DNA of 64,000 bases, from the NCBI GenBank assembly GCA_016860845.1, contig BOKF01000037.1:18895-82894 (forward strand), read 5' to 3'. Positions 9,281 through 19,800 of the stretch are shown here, piece by piece. Position 1 is the first letter of the stretch. Each line of letters opens with the position of its first letter. The position numbers and the translations under genes are program-made. The stretch is from Chloroflexota bacterium (GTDB taxonomy: Bacteria; Chloroflexota; Anaerolineae; 4572-78; J111). The notes under the pieces were generated by a model. It searched no databases and was not told the DNA's origin. It saw nothing but the letters and a program-made list of their open reading frames with translations.

Positions 9281-10297
9281 ATGACCATCGTAGCCCATGC
9301 CCAAACCGTAGCGCCTATCCCGCACAAGATTTACGCCACCCGGAAGACGTCAAGTGAGATGACTGAGGCGGACCGTCAAGCGATCAGAAAGAACATCCTC
9401 ACTTTATCTGAAAAAGGTAGTATTACCGACCGTGATGAACGACTGTTGGAGTATTTACGTGATTTGAGCGTTCTTAGCCTGGATCAAGTTCGGCGGCTGC
9501 TATTTGTAAATGCCAATGAGCGAACCACTTACCAGCGCTTGTATCTATTAGCGAAAAATAAGCTAATCGACAGTGCTCGGATTCCTCGTACTGGAATGAT
9601 TAGGTGGGGCCTGCCAACGGGTAAGGTTTACACTCTTGGCTACGGTGGGCGTGTCTGGTTGCAGGAGGAGGTCGGTAACGACCGTTCCTCATTTCGCCAC
9701 CTTCGGAGCGAGCAGGTATTACATGATCTGCTGGTCGCTGAACTATGCGTTCGTTTAATCGAAGCAACTTGTCAGCGTGGAGAGTTGTGGAGTTTGACTT
9801 GGTTTAACGACCGGGCGGCCAGCCTTTATTCGGGTGGGAACGATAATAATGTACCTGTGACTTCCCCGGATGGACTGGCTATTGTTCGTCAGAAGCGTGG
9901 TAACGGCAAGGCCGCTTCTTTACCTTTTTTTATCGAATTGGATGCCAGTCGTGAGGCGCATGGGCGCCCCAGTTCTGACTGGGGAAGGAAAGTACTCGGT
10001 TACGACCGCTATCGAGGTACTGGAGACGAAAGTTGGAAAACCCATGCGGCGCTCGCTAGCCTGCCGACATTCCCTATCGTGGCAGTGATTACTCATGGTG
10101 AACACCGGTTGATTAACCTAGCGAATGCCATCAACGAACACCGTCAACAGAAGGTAATTTATTATCTGGCGCTCTGGGAAGATCTAATGGCGGGAGAGGA
10201 TTTTTTGAGTACTCCGGCCTGGATGGTTGTCTCCCCAGATGGTCATATTGTTGGCGAGGATCCGGTGGACCGGCAGTCCTTATTGCCTACCAATTAA
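9281..10297 (+). CDS. Replication-relaxation family protein
   Basis: 338 residues. Residues 45-110 form the winged-helix part typical of the Replic_Relax family (ERLLEYLRDLSVLSLDQVRR, then LFVNANERTTYQRLYLLAKNKLI), and the downstream part contains conserved blocks YTLGYGGRVWL, HDLLVAELCVRL and FIELDASREAH. Members occur on conjugative plasmids and ICEs beside TraD/VirD4-like genes and are thought to act in initiation of plasmid replication or relaxation. AAAGGAG lies 11 bases upstream of the ATG. Likely supplies the DNA-processing step for this element, since no classical MobA relaxase is visible in the window. Confidence 0.8.
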   Translation: MTIVAHAQTVAPIPHKIYATRKTSSEMTEADRQAIRKNILTLSEKGSITDRDERLLEYLRDLSVLSLDQVRRLLFVNANERTTYQRLYLLAKNKLIDSARIPRTGMIRWGLPTGKVYTLGYGGRVWLQEEVGNDRSSFRHLRSEQVLHDLLVAELCVRLIEATCQRGELWSLTWFNDRAASLYSGGNDNNVPVTSPDGLAIVRQKRGNGKAASLPFFIELDASREAHGRPSSDWGRKVLGYDRYRGTGDESWKTHAALASLPTFPIVAVITHGEHRLINLANAINEHRQQKVIYYLALWEDLMAGEDFLSTPAWMVVSPDGHIVGEDPVDRQSLLPTN

Positions 10298-10393
10298 ATT
10301 TGGTCTTGTCCATTCTGCCAAACAAGCCTTTTTCCTAACTTTGATTGGCTCGGAAGATGAAAAAGGACTTGCCTGATATTGAATATTTTAACC

Positions 10394-12244
10394 ATGAGCT
10401 GTACGCGCAACTCAACTAAACTGGCTACGGCCGCTGTTGCCAGCGGGGGTATTTCTAAGCTTGCGAGCCAGGCCAGCGCCGAAATTGGCCAAACCCAGGA
10501 AGCTCATTATTACCTGCCTCAATGGGGTAATAAGCAGGGAAATTCTCGCCACCCCCTCTTCTGGCCACCCCCAGGGAAAGCTCGGCGTGGTTTTTGGGGA
10601 AGAGATTATCAGGATCGGGTTAGACAAGCCTTACGAGCATGGCGTTCTCATGCTGACGACCAAGCACTGGCGAGAGTTCGGGCCGAATTGGCAAGTGACT
10701 TGGCTGACCAGATCATTGCAATCAGGCGGAACGGCCATCCCGCAGGTATCGCCAGTGAATTGGCTGAAGAACGCGCGGCACTTCTACTTTCGCCGCCCGC
10801 CTCGCTTGCGACGGTGGAACGGATAGAGCGAATTGCCGTTTTGGATAACACCCTGGCCCTACTACGGTTAAAGCAGGCCATTACTGACGATCAATACCGG
10901 GCTGCCCTGGTCGATACCGTAACCTATTACCAACACGGGCACAAACGCAGCCGCACCCCGGTACGTTGGTTGCCGGCCCGTCCCGTTGGCTTTGAAACGG
11001 AGGTGTCCAGCCCCGTAGATCCGACCCGCAAGGTTAGAACGCGTTATCGGGTTATTGACCTGAACGAGCCTGTGACTTCAAATTCCTTAAGCGGTGAAAT
11101 CAATCCCACTTATGATCAGTCTTTGCAACCTCGCCAGCGAGAACGAATTGCTTCACGCTGGCAAATCGAAGAGATTGCCAGGAAATTGGATGCTACCACG
11201 TTGTTAAACCCATCAGCCAGTTGGGCAGATGGGCCGCCTCTGTTAGGACAAGATGGTATGGTGGAGTCGGGGAATGGCCGCATATTAGCTTTGCGGCGAG
11301 CTTTGGAAATTAACCCCCTGGGTTATGCAGCTTATCGACAACAACTGCTGGCTCAGGCAGCCAGTTTTGGTTTCAGATCAAGCGATCTGGAAAAAATTCA
11401 GCAACCCTTGCTGGTCCGGGAACGATTAACCAGATTAACCCGACAAGCGCGGTTATCATTTATCAACGAAGCCAATGCCAGCGGGGTAGCACGGATGGGA
11501 GTAGGAGAGCAGGCACGTGCGAATGCCCGGCTTATTCCACCGGGTTTCTTTACCGATCTGCACATCGCCGAGTCGGATAACGGCCTGGCTGATGTCCTGA
11601 CCAAAAAAGGAAATGCTCCCATCGTTGCCCGTCTGGTTAATTTGTTACCTGGGACAGAACGAGCGGCCCTAATGGATCAGCATGGCTCCTTGAGCACCGA
11701 AGGCATTGACCATTTAGAGCGCGCTATATTTGCTTACACCATGCCAGCTTCGCCTCAGGGAGAACGCTTGGCCCGCTTAATCTTTGAGGAAGGCGAAGCA
11801 ATTGACCGGATTGGAGCGGGCTTAAAGCAAGCGCTCCCCAAATTGGGGCAAGTCGCTGATTTGGTCAAAGCAGGGCAGCGCCGTCCGGAGTTTGATCTAG
11901 GGGAAGATTTGACGATTGCGATTCTAAAGATACACGACTTTCGCCAACAGGGTTTAAGCATGGCCGATTATCTAAGTCAGTACAAGATGTTCCCCGAATT
12001 GTCCCCCTTACAGGAGCAGTTGCTGGTGCAGCTAGATGAGCGGCGAAGATCAGCTCGAACTGTAGCAGCTCTTTTAAATGCTTATACGGATGAAGTAATG
12101 AACACAGCTGCACCCAATCAAACCAGCTTGCTCGGACACAACTTTAGTCTCAGCCGTGAGGATCTATTGAGAGTAGCCATTAAAAAAGTTGGAGGTAAGT
12201 GGATTGAGCTTCGCGCTAATCCACACATTCATTTCGTATCTTAA
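10394..12244 (+). CDS. MSC-tagged DdrB-like ParB-superfamily protein
   Basis: 616 residues from the ATG that begins the tag (MSCTRNSTKLATAAVASGGI, then SKLASQASAEIG). An in-frame codon 15 bases earlier is possible, but the tag decides the start. After a linker and a helical region (about 70-180), residues 217-400 match the ddrB-like ParB superfamily domain: YRVIDLNEPVTSNS, QRERIASRWQIEEIARKLD, GQDGMVESGNGRILALRRAL and IQQPLLVRERLTRLTRQARL. A helical domain completes the protein. DdrB of phage P1 is part of the Dar antirestriction set packaged in the virion. The domain call is firm; the role as a co-delivered protein is inference, supported by the tag it shares with a DarB-like helicase at 29062. 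Confidence 0.8.
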   Translation: MSCTRNSTKLATAAVASGGISKLASQASAEIGQTQEAHYYLPQWGNKQGNSRHPLFWPPPGKARRGFWGRDYQDRVRQALRAWRSHADDQALARVRAELASDLADQIIAIRRNGHPAGIASELAEERAALLLSPPASLATVERIERIAVLDNTLALLRLKQAITDDQYRAALVDTVTYYQHGHKRSRTPVRWLPARPVGFETEVSSPVDPTRKVRTRYRVIDLNEPVTSNSLSGEINPTYDQSLQPRQRERIASRWQIEEIARKLDATTLLNPSASWADGPPLLGQDGMVESGNGRILALRRALEINPLGYAAYRQQLLAQAASFGFRSSDLEKIQQPLLVRERLTRLTRQARLSFINEANASGVARMGVGEQARANARLIPPGFFTDLHIAESDNGLADVLTKKGNAPIVARLVNLLPGTERAALMDQHGSLSTEGIDHLERAIFAYTMPASPQGERLARLIFEEGEAIDRIGAGLKQALPKLGQVADLVKAGQRRPEFDLGEDLTIAILKIHDFRQQGLSMADYLSQYKMFPELSPLQEQLLVQLDERRRSARTVAALLNAYTDEVMNTAAPNQTSLLGHNFSLSREDLLRVAIKKVGGKWIELRANPHIHFVS

Positions 12245-12317
12245 ACAAGGCGTTGAAAGACGCCCTTTGGAACTTGTTCGCCCGTGGTACCTGTTGAACT
12301 GTTGGAGAGTTAAAACT

Positions 12318-14642
12318 ATGCATAAACTTTTCCGGCTTTTAGTAGCTCTGGTCCTGGTAATCGCCTCACTGGTGATGTTTTTAGGTATCATCAGTCCGTT
12401 GCCCATTTGGGCCGCCTCTTACACAATTAACTCGTCGGCCGACCCCGGCGATGGTACGTGTAATGTCACCGAGTGTACCTTGCGTGAAGCGATTAGTGTG
12501 GCTAATACCAGCGCTGGCGTCCCTGATACGATAAATTTTTCAATCACCGGCGTGATTACCCTGTCCTCGTCAGCGGGAGCACTGCCTACCCTTTCTGACA
12601 ATGCCGGCGTGACCGTCAACGGGGATATTGATGGCGATGGCAACCCTGATGTAGCTATTAACGGAGTGAATGTAAGTTCTACTAATGCTAGTGGTATCCG
12701 CATTCAATCGTCCAACAATATTATCTCCGGCCTGGCGATCTATGGCTTCCCTGGTTTTGGCATTACCATCACCGGCACGAACAGCATCAACAACCAGATT
12801 CTCAGCAACACCATTGGTTTGGACCTGTCCGGCGTCGCCATCGGTAATGGCCGGGACATCCTCAACAACGGCGATGGAATCATCATTCGTAACGGTGCGA
12901 ACAATAATACCGTTCGCGGTAACACCATCGGCAGCAATCTGCGCCATGGCGTTTCGCTTAGCGCGGCCAGCGCTAATACCGTCACGCTCAACTTCATTGG
13001 CCTCACCAGTAATGGACTGGATCGTGGTAACGGTGAAGATGGAGTCATGCTAAAGGACGGAGCCAGCAATCACCTGGTGCAAGATAATCAAATCAAATAT
13101 AACAATCGTTATGGCATCTATTTTTATGGGCTCACCGCTCCTCCTCATGACAACCAGATTATCGACAATATCATCGCGAATAATGACAGCTTGACGGTGA
13201 CGGCCAAGGCCGCCATTGTTCTCCAGCGGACCCATCGGAACGATGACTCGTCTGTACCAGTCACCGGAGATAATCTCATCCAATCTAATCAGATCATTAG
13301 TAACGCGGGCATGGGTATCTACAACCTGGGTGCTTCACCGCTGATTACCGGCAACATAATTTCAGATAACGCTAGCTATGGGATCTTCAACGCCGTGGAT
13401 TTTGGGGCCTCCTCCAGCCCCGCTTCGGCAGGGGATGACATCTTGTCGATGCCTGGTATTTACGGCAACAGCATTAACAGCAACGGAAAGGAAGGAATCC
13501 GTTCAGTTGACAGCGCACCTCTCAACCGCTACACCCTGGCCGCCGATAACACAATCGGCGACAATGATGGTGCCTATGATATACACCAAATCTGGTATGG
13601 GGCCGTTGAAGTTCTCGCTGGCGGAACGACTATCAGCAGTGGTCTCAACATTACGCTTAATAGTCAATCGACGGGCCAAGTCCTGGCCAACACCTATGCC
13701 GCTGCTGATGCTGTCCAGGGTATCTGGGCCAAAGGAGGGACCAGCTACAACGACGTAACAAGCTGGATCGCTATTGACGAGTACGTTGTCCAAAATAACG
13801 GCACTCTGCTCGAATACTCGCCCTATACAATCACCGTAAGCGGCGCCTATAGCGGCAGTGTCCTGTTCAGTTTTGACGCTATCAGCGCCACCCATCCGGT
13901 CAGCCCTATGGATTACAACCTGCCCTTTGGCCGAATGAGCGGGGTGATAGACGTGCCGGCCCACACCCTGCATCGCTACCAGATTGCCGAAGTTAACTAT
14001 GGTCAAGACAGCGATAGTGATGGCATCCCCGATCCTACCGAAATGCCTTGCACCCCCGGCGTCGGCTGCGGTTATCCCCCGGGATGTGATAGCGATAGCG
14101 ACGGTGTGCCCGATTACTGGGACACTGACAGCGATAATGACGGCATCGGGGACAACATCGAGGGTAGTGAAGATAGCAGCAGTGATGTGGATGCCGTTCC
14201 AAACTACCGTGACACGGATAGTGATGGCGATGACATCGAGGATTGGCGAGAAGCTGGCTGCGCCATCCAACCTACCGGCGGCGTGGCATGCCCCGATCCT
14301 AGCCGGGACAGCGACGGTGACACTCTTCCAGATTGGTTGGACAACGACAGTGATGCTGACGGGATCAAAGATGCCAATGAGTATTACGCCCGCAGCAGCG
14401 ATACGCCCTTGTGCGCCAACACTACTTTAGATAGTGACGGCGACACTATACCTAATTGCCGAGATAATAATGTAGATAGCGACAATATGGACAACTATCG
14501 TGACCTCGACTCTGATGGCGATGGGGCAACCGACAGCCAGGAATCTAAGATTAACCCTGAACCCGCACCATTTGGACATGAAGGCGTACCGGCCTGGCTT
14601 GATCCAGTCCGTGGCCTCTACCTGCCTGTTATCCTCAGGTGA
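12318..14642 (+). CDS. Exported CSLREA / beta-helix protein with C-terminal YLPVILR
   Basis: 774 residues. The signal peptide has a long hydrophobic core at about 5-28 and likely cleavage after PIWAA. CNVTECTLREAISVANTS (about 46-63) is the CSLREA motif found at the start of many Chloroflexota surface proteins. Residues 65-460 are right-handed beta-helix repeats (N-x-I-x-x-N runs, as in NNTVRGNTIGSN). Residues 565-750 carry thrombospondin type 3-like calcium motifs (DSDSDGIPDPTE, DSDNDGIGDN, DSDGDTLPDW). The last residues, GLYLPVILR, match a C-terminal motif common in Chloroflexota exported proteins. The ATG at 12318 was chosen because it starts the signal peptide, with GGAGAG upstream. Likely a surface adhesin or sheath component. 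Confidence 0.8.
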   Translation: MHKLFRLLVALVLVIASLVMFLGIISPLPIWAASYTINSSADPGDGTCNVTECTLREAISVANTSAGVPDTINFSITGVITLSSSAGALPTLSDNAGVTVNGDIDGDGNPDVAINGVNVSSTNASGIRIQSSNNIISGLAIYGFPGFGITITGTNSINNQILSNTIGLDLSGVAIGNGRDILNNGDGIIIRNGANNNTVRGNTIGSNLRHGVSLSAASANTVTLNFIGLTSNGLDRGNGEDGVMLKDGASNHLVQDNQIKYNNRYGIYFYGLTAPPHDNQIIDNIIANNDSLTVTAKAAIVLQRTHRNDDSSVPVTGDNLIQSNQIISNAGMGIYNLGASPLITGNIISDNASYGIFNAVDFGASSSPASAGDDILSMPGIYGNSINSNGKEGIRSVDSAPLNRYTLAADNTIGDNDGAYDIHQIWYGAVEVLAGGTTISSGLNITLNSQSTGQVLANTYAAADAVQGIWAKGGTSYNDVTSWIAIDEYVVQNNGTLLEYSPYTITVSGAYSGSVLFSFDAISATHPVSPMDYNLPFGRMSGVIDVPAHTLHRYQIAEVNYGQDSDSDGIPDPTEMPCTPGVGCGYPPGCDSDSDGVPDYWDTDSDNDGIGDNIEGSEDSSSDVDAVPNYRDTDSDGDDIEDWREAGCAIQPTGGVACPDPSRDSDGDTLPDWLDNDSDADGIKDANEYYARSSDTPLCANTTLDSDGDTIPNCRDNNVDSDNMDNYRDLDSDGDGATDSQESKINPEPAPFGHEGVPAWLDPVRGLYLPVILR

Positions 14643-14773
14643 TGAGAGGGTTTTTTGGCGGAAGCTGACTTCGACGTGACTACGATAGGTCACCGTATCA
14701 GTGATTCTGGCGAAAAGGTGATGGTGGACAAGGGTTCTTATGAGCATATGACAATTCAAAGGAGTTGCCACCC

Positions 14774-16141
14774 ATGACAGGTTTAAATAGTAACGGGAAA
14801 CTGGCCCAACTACCAGTTCAACTGCGCGAGACTCAGGATAGTCTCCTGGATTTGGAAGCTTTATTAGCCGTATCGAAGGTCATTCACTCCACGTTTAATA
14901 TTGCTGAACTGTTTTCGCTGATCGTAGAGCAGGCTATTTCCTTGACCGATACGGACCGCGGCTGCTTAATTACCACTCAGGCAGAAGGAAAAATTCAGAT
15001 TGAGGTGGCGCAGCATAAAAGTGGCCGCTCCCTGCCGGTCGAGGATTTTCGTATCAGCCATACTATTGTAGATGAAGTGATGGCGACTCACCTCCCCCTC
15101 ATCCGCGAGGACATTTGGAATGATGACTTTCTCAAGTGTAAAGATAGTATTACTGAATTAGGGTTGCGCCGAGTATTATGCGCGCCTCTGATAAGAGATC
15201 AAGATATCGTGGGGTTGATCTATGTGGACAGTGTAGGTCCTAGTCTGGAAACCCTGTCCCAGAGGCGTTTGCGCACTTTGGATGCTCTGGCTGGTCAGGC
15301 CGCTGTTGCCCTCTATCAAGCCCGACTCTACAAAGAACTAGAGAGTTTATATGAAATCACCCGGATTCTGGATGCGGCAAAGACCGATTTTATCGCCATC
15401 GCTTCACACGAATTGCGCACTCCTCTGGCCCTAATTAATGGATATGTCGAGATACTTGGTAGCATGTTGCCGGAATTAGGAGAGCAGGTGCGGCCCTTCG
15501 TTGAGGGTATCACCAATGGCACGACCAGATTGATCGATGTCGTGTCGTCCATGCTGTATGCGGCCCAGGTAGACCAGAGTAATCTTAAGCTGCATCTTCA
15601 GCCATATTCCATAAAAGCTCTATGTAAAGAGGTGGTTGACAAGTGGCGCGAGGCCAGCCGGGAAAGAAGTCTCAGGTTTGAGATTTCTTTTCACGTGCCA
15701 GAGGAAGACAGGCTAATCTGGACGATAGACGTAGGGCATCTAGAGCATGCCCTGGGACATTTATTAGCAAATGCCATCAAATTCACGCCTGATGAAGGTT
15801 TAATCGAAGTGCAGGTAAGAAAGGCGAATGAATCCTTGGAAATAGATGTAATTGATTCTGGGATTGGGGTTGAACCGCAATACCGTGAGCTTATCTTTGA
15901 GAAATTTTTCCGGGCGCACGACTCGCGACTACATTCAACGGGGAAAACGAAATTTATGGGAGCAGGACCAGGTTTGGGTCTATATCTGGCGCGGGGTATT
16001 GTTGCTGCGCATGGCGGAACTGTCTGGGTGGAACCTAACCCCAGCCCAAACGAGGATCAGGCTGGCAGTAAATTTGTGATCCGATTACCGGGAATTGGCC
16101 CGGCTAATTGTGCACTTGAAAAGGCAAACGAGATTCTGTGA
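14774..16141 (+). CDS. Cytosolic GAF-domain sensor histidine kinase
   Basis: 455 residues from the ATG, which has AAAGGAG 10 bases upstream (TTG at 14765 is the weaker alternative). No membrane segment is visible. A GAF domain covers about residues 30-185 (SLIVEQAISLTDTDRGCLIT, VLCAPLIRDQDIVGLIYVDS). The H-box ASHELRTP is at about 210-217 with the phosphoacceptor His, the N-box HLLANAIKFTP at about 325-335, the G1 box IDVIDSGIGV at about 358-367, and the G2 box GAGPGLGLYLARG at about 398-410. No response regulator is adjacent. The ligand of the GAF domain is unknown. A structured RNA starts 160 bases downstream. Confidence 0.9.
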   Translation: MTGLNSNGKLAQLPVQLRETQDSLLDLEALLAVSKVIHSTFNIAELFSLIVEQAISLTDTDRGCLITTQAEGKIQIEVAQHKSGRSLPVEDFRISHTIVDEVMATHLPLIREDIWNDDFLKCKDSITELGLRRVLCAPLIRDQDIVGLIYVDSVGPSLETLSQRRLRTLDALAGQAAVALYQARLYKELESLYEITRILDAAKTDFIAIASHELRTPLALINGYVEILGSMLPELGEQVRPFVEGITNGTTRLIDVVSSMLYAAQVDQSNLKLHLQPYSIKALCKEVVDKWREASRERSLRFEISFHVPEEDRLIWTIDVGHLEHALGHLLANAIKFTPDEGLIEVQVRKANESLEIDVIDSGIGVEPQYRELIFEKFFRAHDSRLHSTGKTKFMGAGPGLGLYLARGIVAAHGGTVWVEPNPSPNEDQAGSKFVIRLPGIGPANCALEKANEIL

Positions 16142-16266
16142 GTGCTTGAAAGGAAGAGTAGGAGCAGGCGGCGAGCTAAAATTTGGCTATAGGTTCTGGG
16201 CGCTCTGCATGGACCAAAGTCTTACTCGTTTAGACCAAGCTGTAGGTAAATTAGCCTCAAAAATGC

Positions 16267-16296
16267 TTGACAAAACAGGGTATTCGATAATATAAT
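16267..16296 (+). promoter_or_regulatory. Sigma-70 promoter of structured RNA copy 1
   Basis: TTGACA at 16267-16272 and TATAAT at 16291-16296, spacer 18. Both boxes are perfect consensus, and the same pair with the same spacing stands before the second RNA copy at 32581. Predicted start of transcription is near 16303. Confidence 0.8.
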
Positions 16297-16302
16297 AAGT
16301 GA

Positions 16303-16507
16303 AATTTATAACGAGTGATGCCACATTCACTCTCCCGGGAATTATCCCGTACGCTCCGCCTGTTGAAGTAGAGGTACACTCCGAGCCGTTAAGGCTCTGC
16401 ACACCCCCTCTCTGCTTATAGCAACCAGGCCGGTCCAGTGGCTGACTATTGGATCGCATTCCTCCAGGAGGAATTAACTTGGTTGCAGATAAGCAGGGAG
16501 TTTTTAT
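16303..16507 (+). ncRNA. Structured RNA, copy 1 of a two-member family
   Basis: This stretch aligns over its whole length with 32617-32822, while neither copy has a conserved reading frame. Helices visible in order are: GAGTGA/TCACTC around an ATGCCACAT-like loop; CGGGA/TCCCG at 16335-16349; GAGCC/GGCTC at 16383-16397; then a long closing stem pairing 16408-16427 with 16480-16500 (CTCTCTGCTTAT with ATAAGCAGGGAG, and GCAACCA with TGGTTGC). Inside the closing stem are CGGTCC/GGATCG and the hairpin ATTCCTCC/GGAGGAAT. A run TTTTTATTTT follows, as in an intrinsic terminator. Several helices differ in sequence from copy 2 but still pair. I do not recognise a known RNA class. It could be a trans-acting sRNA or regulator. 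Confidence 0.7.
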
Positions 16508-16632
16508 TTTATCCCGCCTCATTAATTCCATAGCTTTCCCTGACGCTGTTGTTTTTGACGACGCGGAAATTTCCATTTCCGCAATCTGTCTGTCCCAACT
16601 CGATATCTTTTTTGTTGATGGCTTGACCTGAT

Positions 16633-16893
16633 ATGAAAGTGATGACCCACTTGAAATTCCTCCAAGCCCTAAATCCTCATGAAATTAATTTTTCTACCAT
16701 CGAGTGTCCCAAAATTGACCTAGCTGGACAGGACTTGTCTTTAGTTTTGATAAGAGGCAGTAACTTAAGAAAGACCAACCCGAGAAGCGAAAAAGGCAAT
16801 GCTAAGAACAAAGAGATCGCCGGAATGACTTCTGGCCTCCTGGCTGGTTACTCATTTGATTATGTGTTAGAGAAAGCGATTAACGAATTATGA
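16633..16893 (+). CDS. Small hypothetical protein
   Basis: 86 residues, soluble, no family recognised. The middle contains [20 protein letters not shown]; the C-terminus is helical and ends LEKAINEL. An alternative ATG lies at 16642. Its stop codon overlaps the start of the giant surface-protein gene (ATGA), which argues for a real translated gene coupled to it. It stands 125 bases after the structured RNA. Confidence 0.5.
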   Translation: MKVMTHLKFLQALNPHEINFSTIECPKIDLAGQDLSLVLIRGSNLRKTNPRSEKGNAKNKEIAGMTSGLLAGYSFDYVLEKAINEL

Positions 16894-19800
16894 AAAGTCT
16901 CATGCTCCGCATCCTCCTGTCTATCACTCTTTTAAGTTTGGCGGTCAGTATTTCCCACGCTACACCATCTGGCTCTACTTCATTACAGCATGACGAAATT
17001 GTGGCAGGGTATGGCGCTTTGCCTCTATATTTCGAGCCTAATCAGGGGCAGACCAATCCCCAAGCCAAATTCATTTCCAGGGGTGTAGGATATACCCTGT
17101 TCCTAACCTCGACCGGGCTAACCTTAGCCCTGGATGGGGGCCACCCATCAAGAGAAGAATTGGCAACCAAGTCGGTCATCAATATGTCATTGGCCGGGGC
17201 CAATCCAACCCCCTTGATGGTTGGATTAGATGCGCAGCCTAGCCAGAGTAATTACTTTATGGGCCCCGATCCACAGTCCTGGTATCGCCATATTCCACTC
17301 TTTAGCCGGGTTCAGTATCAGCAGATTTACCCCGGCATTGACCTCGTCTTATACGGTAATCAACGTCAGTTAGAATACGACTTCGTGGTAGCTCCTGGCG
17401 CTGCGCCACAACAAATTGGAATGACCTTTGAGGGGGTGAAAAAATTAGAGATCGACGAGGTGGGTAATGTACTGGTTCACCTACCAAACGGTGAGCAAAT
17501 CCAGATTAACACCCCTTTAATTTATCAAGAGATAGGCGGGGGGCGCCGGCTGGTCGAGGGTGGTTATACTTTAACAGGCCAGGAGCTGCGTTTCAGGCTG
17601 GGTGATTATGATCCAGTTTTCCCTTTAATTATTGATCCCCTTCTATTATATAGTACCTATCTTGGCGGCAGTGGAGATGAACTCGGTAATGATATTGTGA
17701 TAGACAGCCTGGGAAATAGTTACATCACCGGTTCGACTTCGAGTATCGATTTTCCTATCAAAGCTGGCGCTTATACCAATTCAAGCGGCGGCAACGATGT
17801 TTTTGTAACCAAGCTAAATGCGGCCGGCACTAATATTGTTTACAGCACTTATCTTGGCGGTAGTGGCGAAGATTTTGGTTACAGCCTGGTTCTAGACAGT
17901 AGCAATAATGTGTACGTCACCGGCGAAACACAAAGTATGAACTTTCCCACGACCGCCGGTGCGCTTGATACAAGCCATGGTAATGTCGATAGTGATGTTT
18001 TCGTGGCCAAGTTAGACGCGAATGGGGCTAATCTGGTTTACAGTACTTACCTGGGCAATAGCGGTGATGAAAAAGGGTATGGGATCGATCTCGACAGCAG
18101 TCGGAACGCCTTTGTAACCGGCTTGACCTATAGCGCGGCCTTCTCAACGACAGTCGGAGCGTATGACACCACCTATAATGGTCAGGGGGATGCTTTTGTG
18201 ACGCGGCTGAATGCCAGCGGTTCAGCGCTGCTTTACAGCACCTTTTTGGGTGGCGCCGAATTGGACGAAGGCCGCGATATCGTGGTCGTAGGAGGCAATG
18301 CGTTTGTGGCCGGCTCGACCGCCAGCATGACCTTTCCGGCGACGGTCAGCGCCTTTGACTCAAGCCGTAACGGTGGTAGCGATGCCTTTGTGTCCAAACT
18401 CAATACCACTGGTTCCGGGCTCCTTTTCAGCAGTTTTCTGGGGGGCTCAGCCGATGATTTTGGTTATGGATTAGCTGTAGATGTCAGCGGCAACGCGTAC
18501 GTGACCGGTGAGACCAGCAGTACCAATATGCCGGTCTCGGGAGGGGCTTATGATCCTACCTATAACGGTAGCAATGATGCCTTCATGACCAAATTGGATG
18601 CCAGTGGTGCGAATCTACTTTACGGCACTTACCTGGGAGGATCAGGGGTCGATAAAGGGTTAGGACTCGACCTGGATAGCAACAATAATGCCAGCGTGGC
18701 TGGCTCAACCTCTAGTGTGAACTTTCCAACCACGCCGGGGGCTTATGACACCCTTTATGCCAACAACGACGTTTTCGTCACGCGCTTAAATGAAACGGGC
18801 ACAGGGCTGTTGTATAGCACTTTTATTGGTGGCAGTAATACGGAAGCGCCAAGAGGGATTGCCATTGACGGAACAGGCAATGGATTTATCACTGGCCATA
18901 CCTACGGTGGCTTTCCAACTACTGGGGGAGCTTATGATACTACGCCTTCAACCCCACGCGACGGCTTCGTGGTCAAACTTAGCTTGATGAATAATGCTCC
19001 TTTGATATCCGCCATTGCCGATCAAAGCACTTATGAAGACGTTCCCGCCGGTCCCCTAAACTTTACCATCAGCGATTACGAGACACCGGCCAACAGCTTG
19101 ACTGTTACGGGCAGTTCTTCCAATCTGTCGCTAATACCCAATACCAACATCGTTTTTGGCGGAACTGGGGGTGGACGCACAGTGACCCTAACCCCAGTCG
19201 CGAATATGGTGGGCACCGCCACGATTACGATCAGTGTCAGTGATGGAACAGAAGCTACCATTACGACCTTTACCCTGACCGTTAATCCTATCAATGACGT
19301 ACCGACGATTACAGAGTTGGTAGATCAGGTCACTAATGAAGATATCCCAGTTGGCTCCATCAATTTCACCGTAAACGACGTTGAAACCGATCCGGCCAGC
19401 CTGACCTTATCTGCCACCTCTTCCAACCCTACCCTGGTTCCTACTAGCAATATTGTTTTTGGCGGAAGCGGGCCGAATCGTACGGTCACTATTACCCCAG
19501 CTCCCGACCAGTTCGGCAGCACGACAATTACGATTAGCGCCAGCGATGGGACCGATTCGAGCAGCGACTCCTTTGTTTTGACGGTAAATCCTGTCAATGA
19601 CGCGCCGACGATTTCCGATCTTGCCAACCAGGTCACCAACGAAGATGTGGCAGTTGGGCCAGTTAGCTTTGTTGTGGGAGATGTGGAGACGCCTGCAGCT
19701 AACCTGACCCTGTCTGCCAGTTCGGCCAACTCGAGCCTTATACCCGTCGCCAATATTGTTTTTAGTGGCAGCGGAGCCCTACGCCGGGTGACGATTACAC

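Noticed and set aside
12419..14270. Long minus-strand ORFs opposite the beta-helix gene
   Set aside because: Shadow frames of biased N-x-I codons; no starts with ribosome-binding sites.
16095..16631. Short ORFs on both strands across structured RNA copy 1
   Set aside because: None is kept in copy 2, while the RNA helices are.
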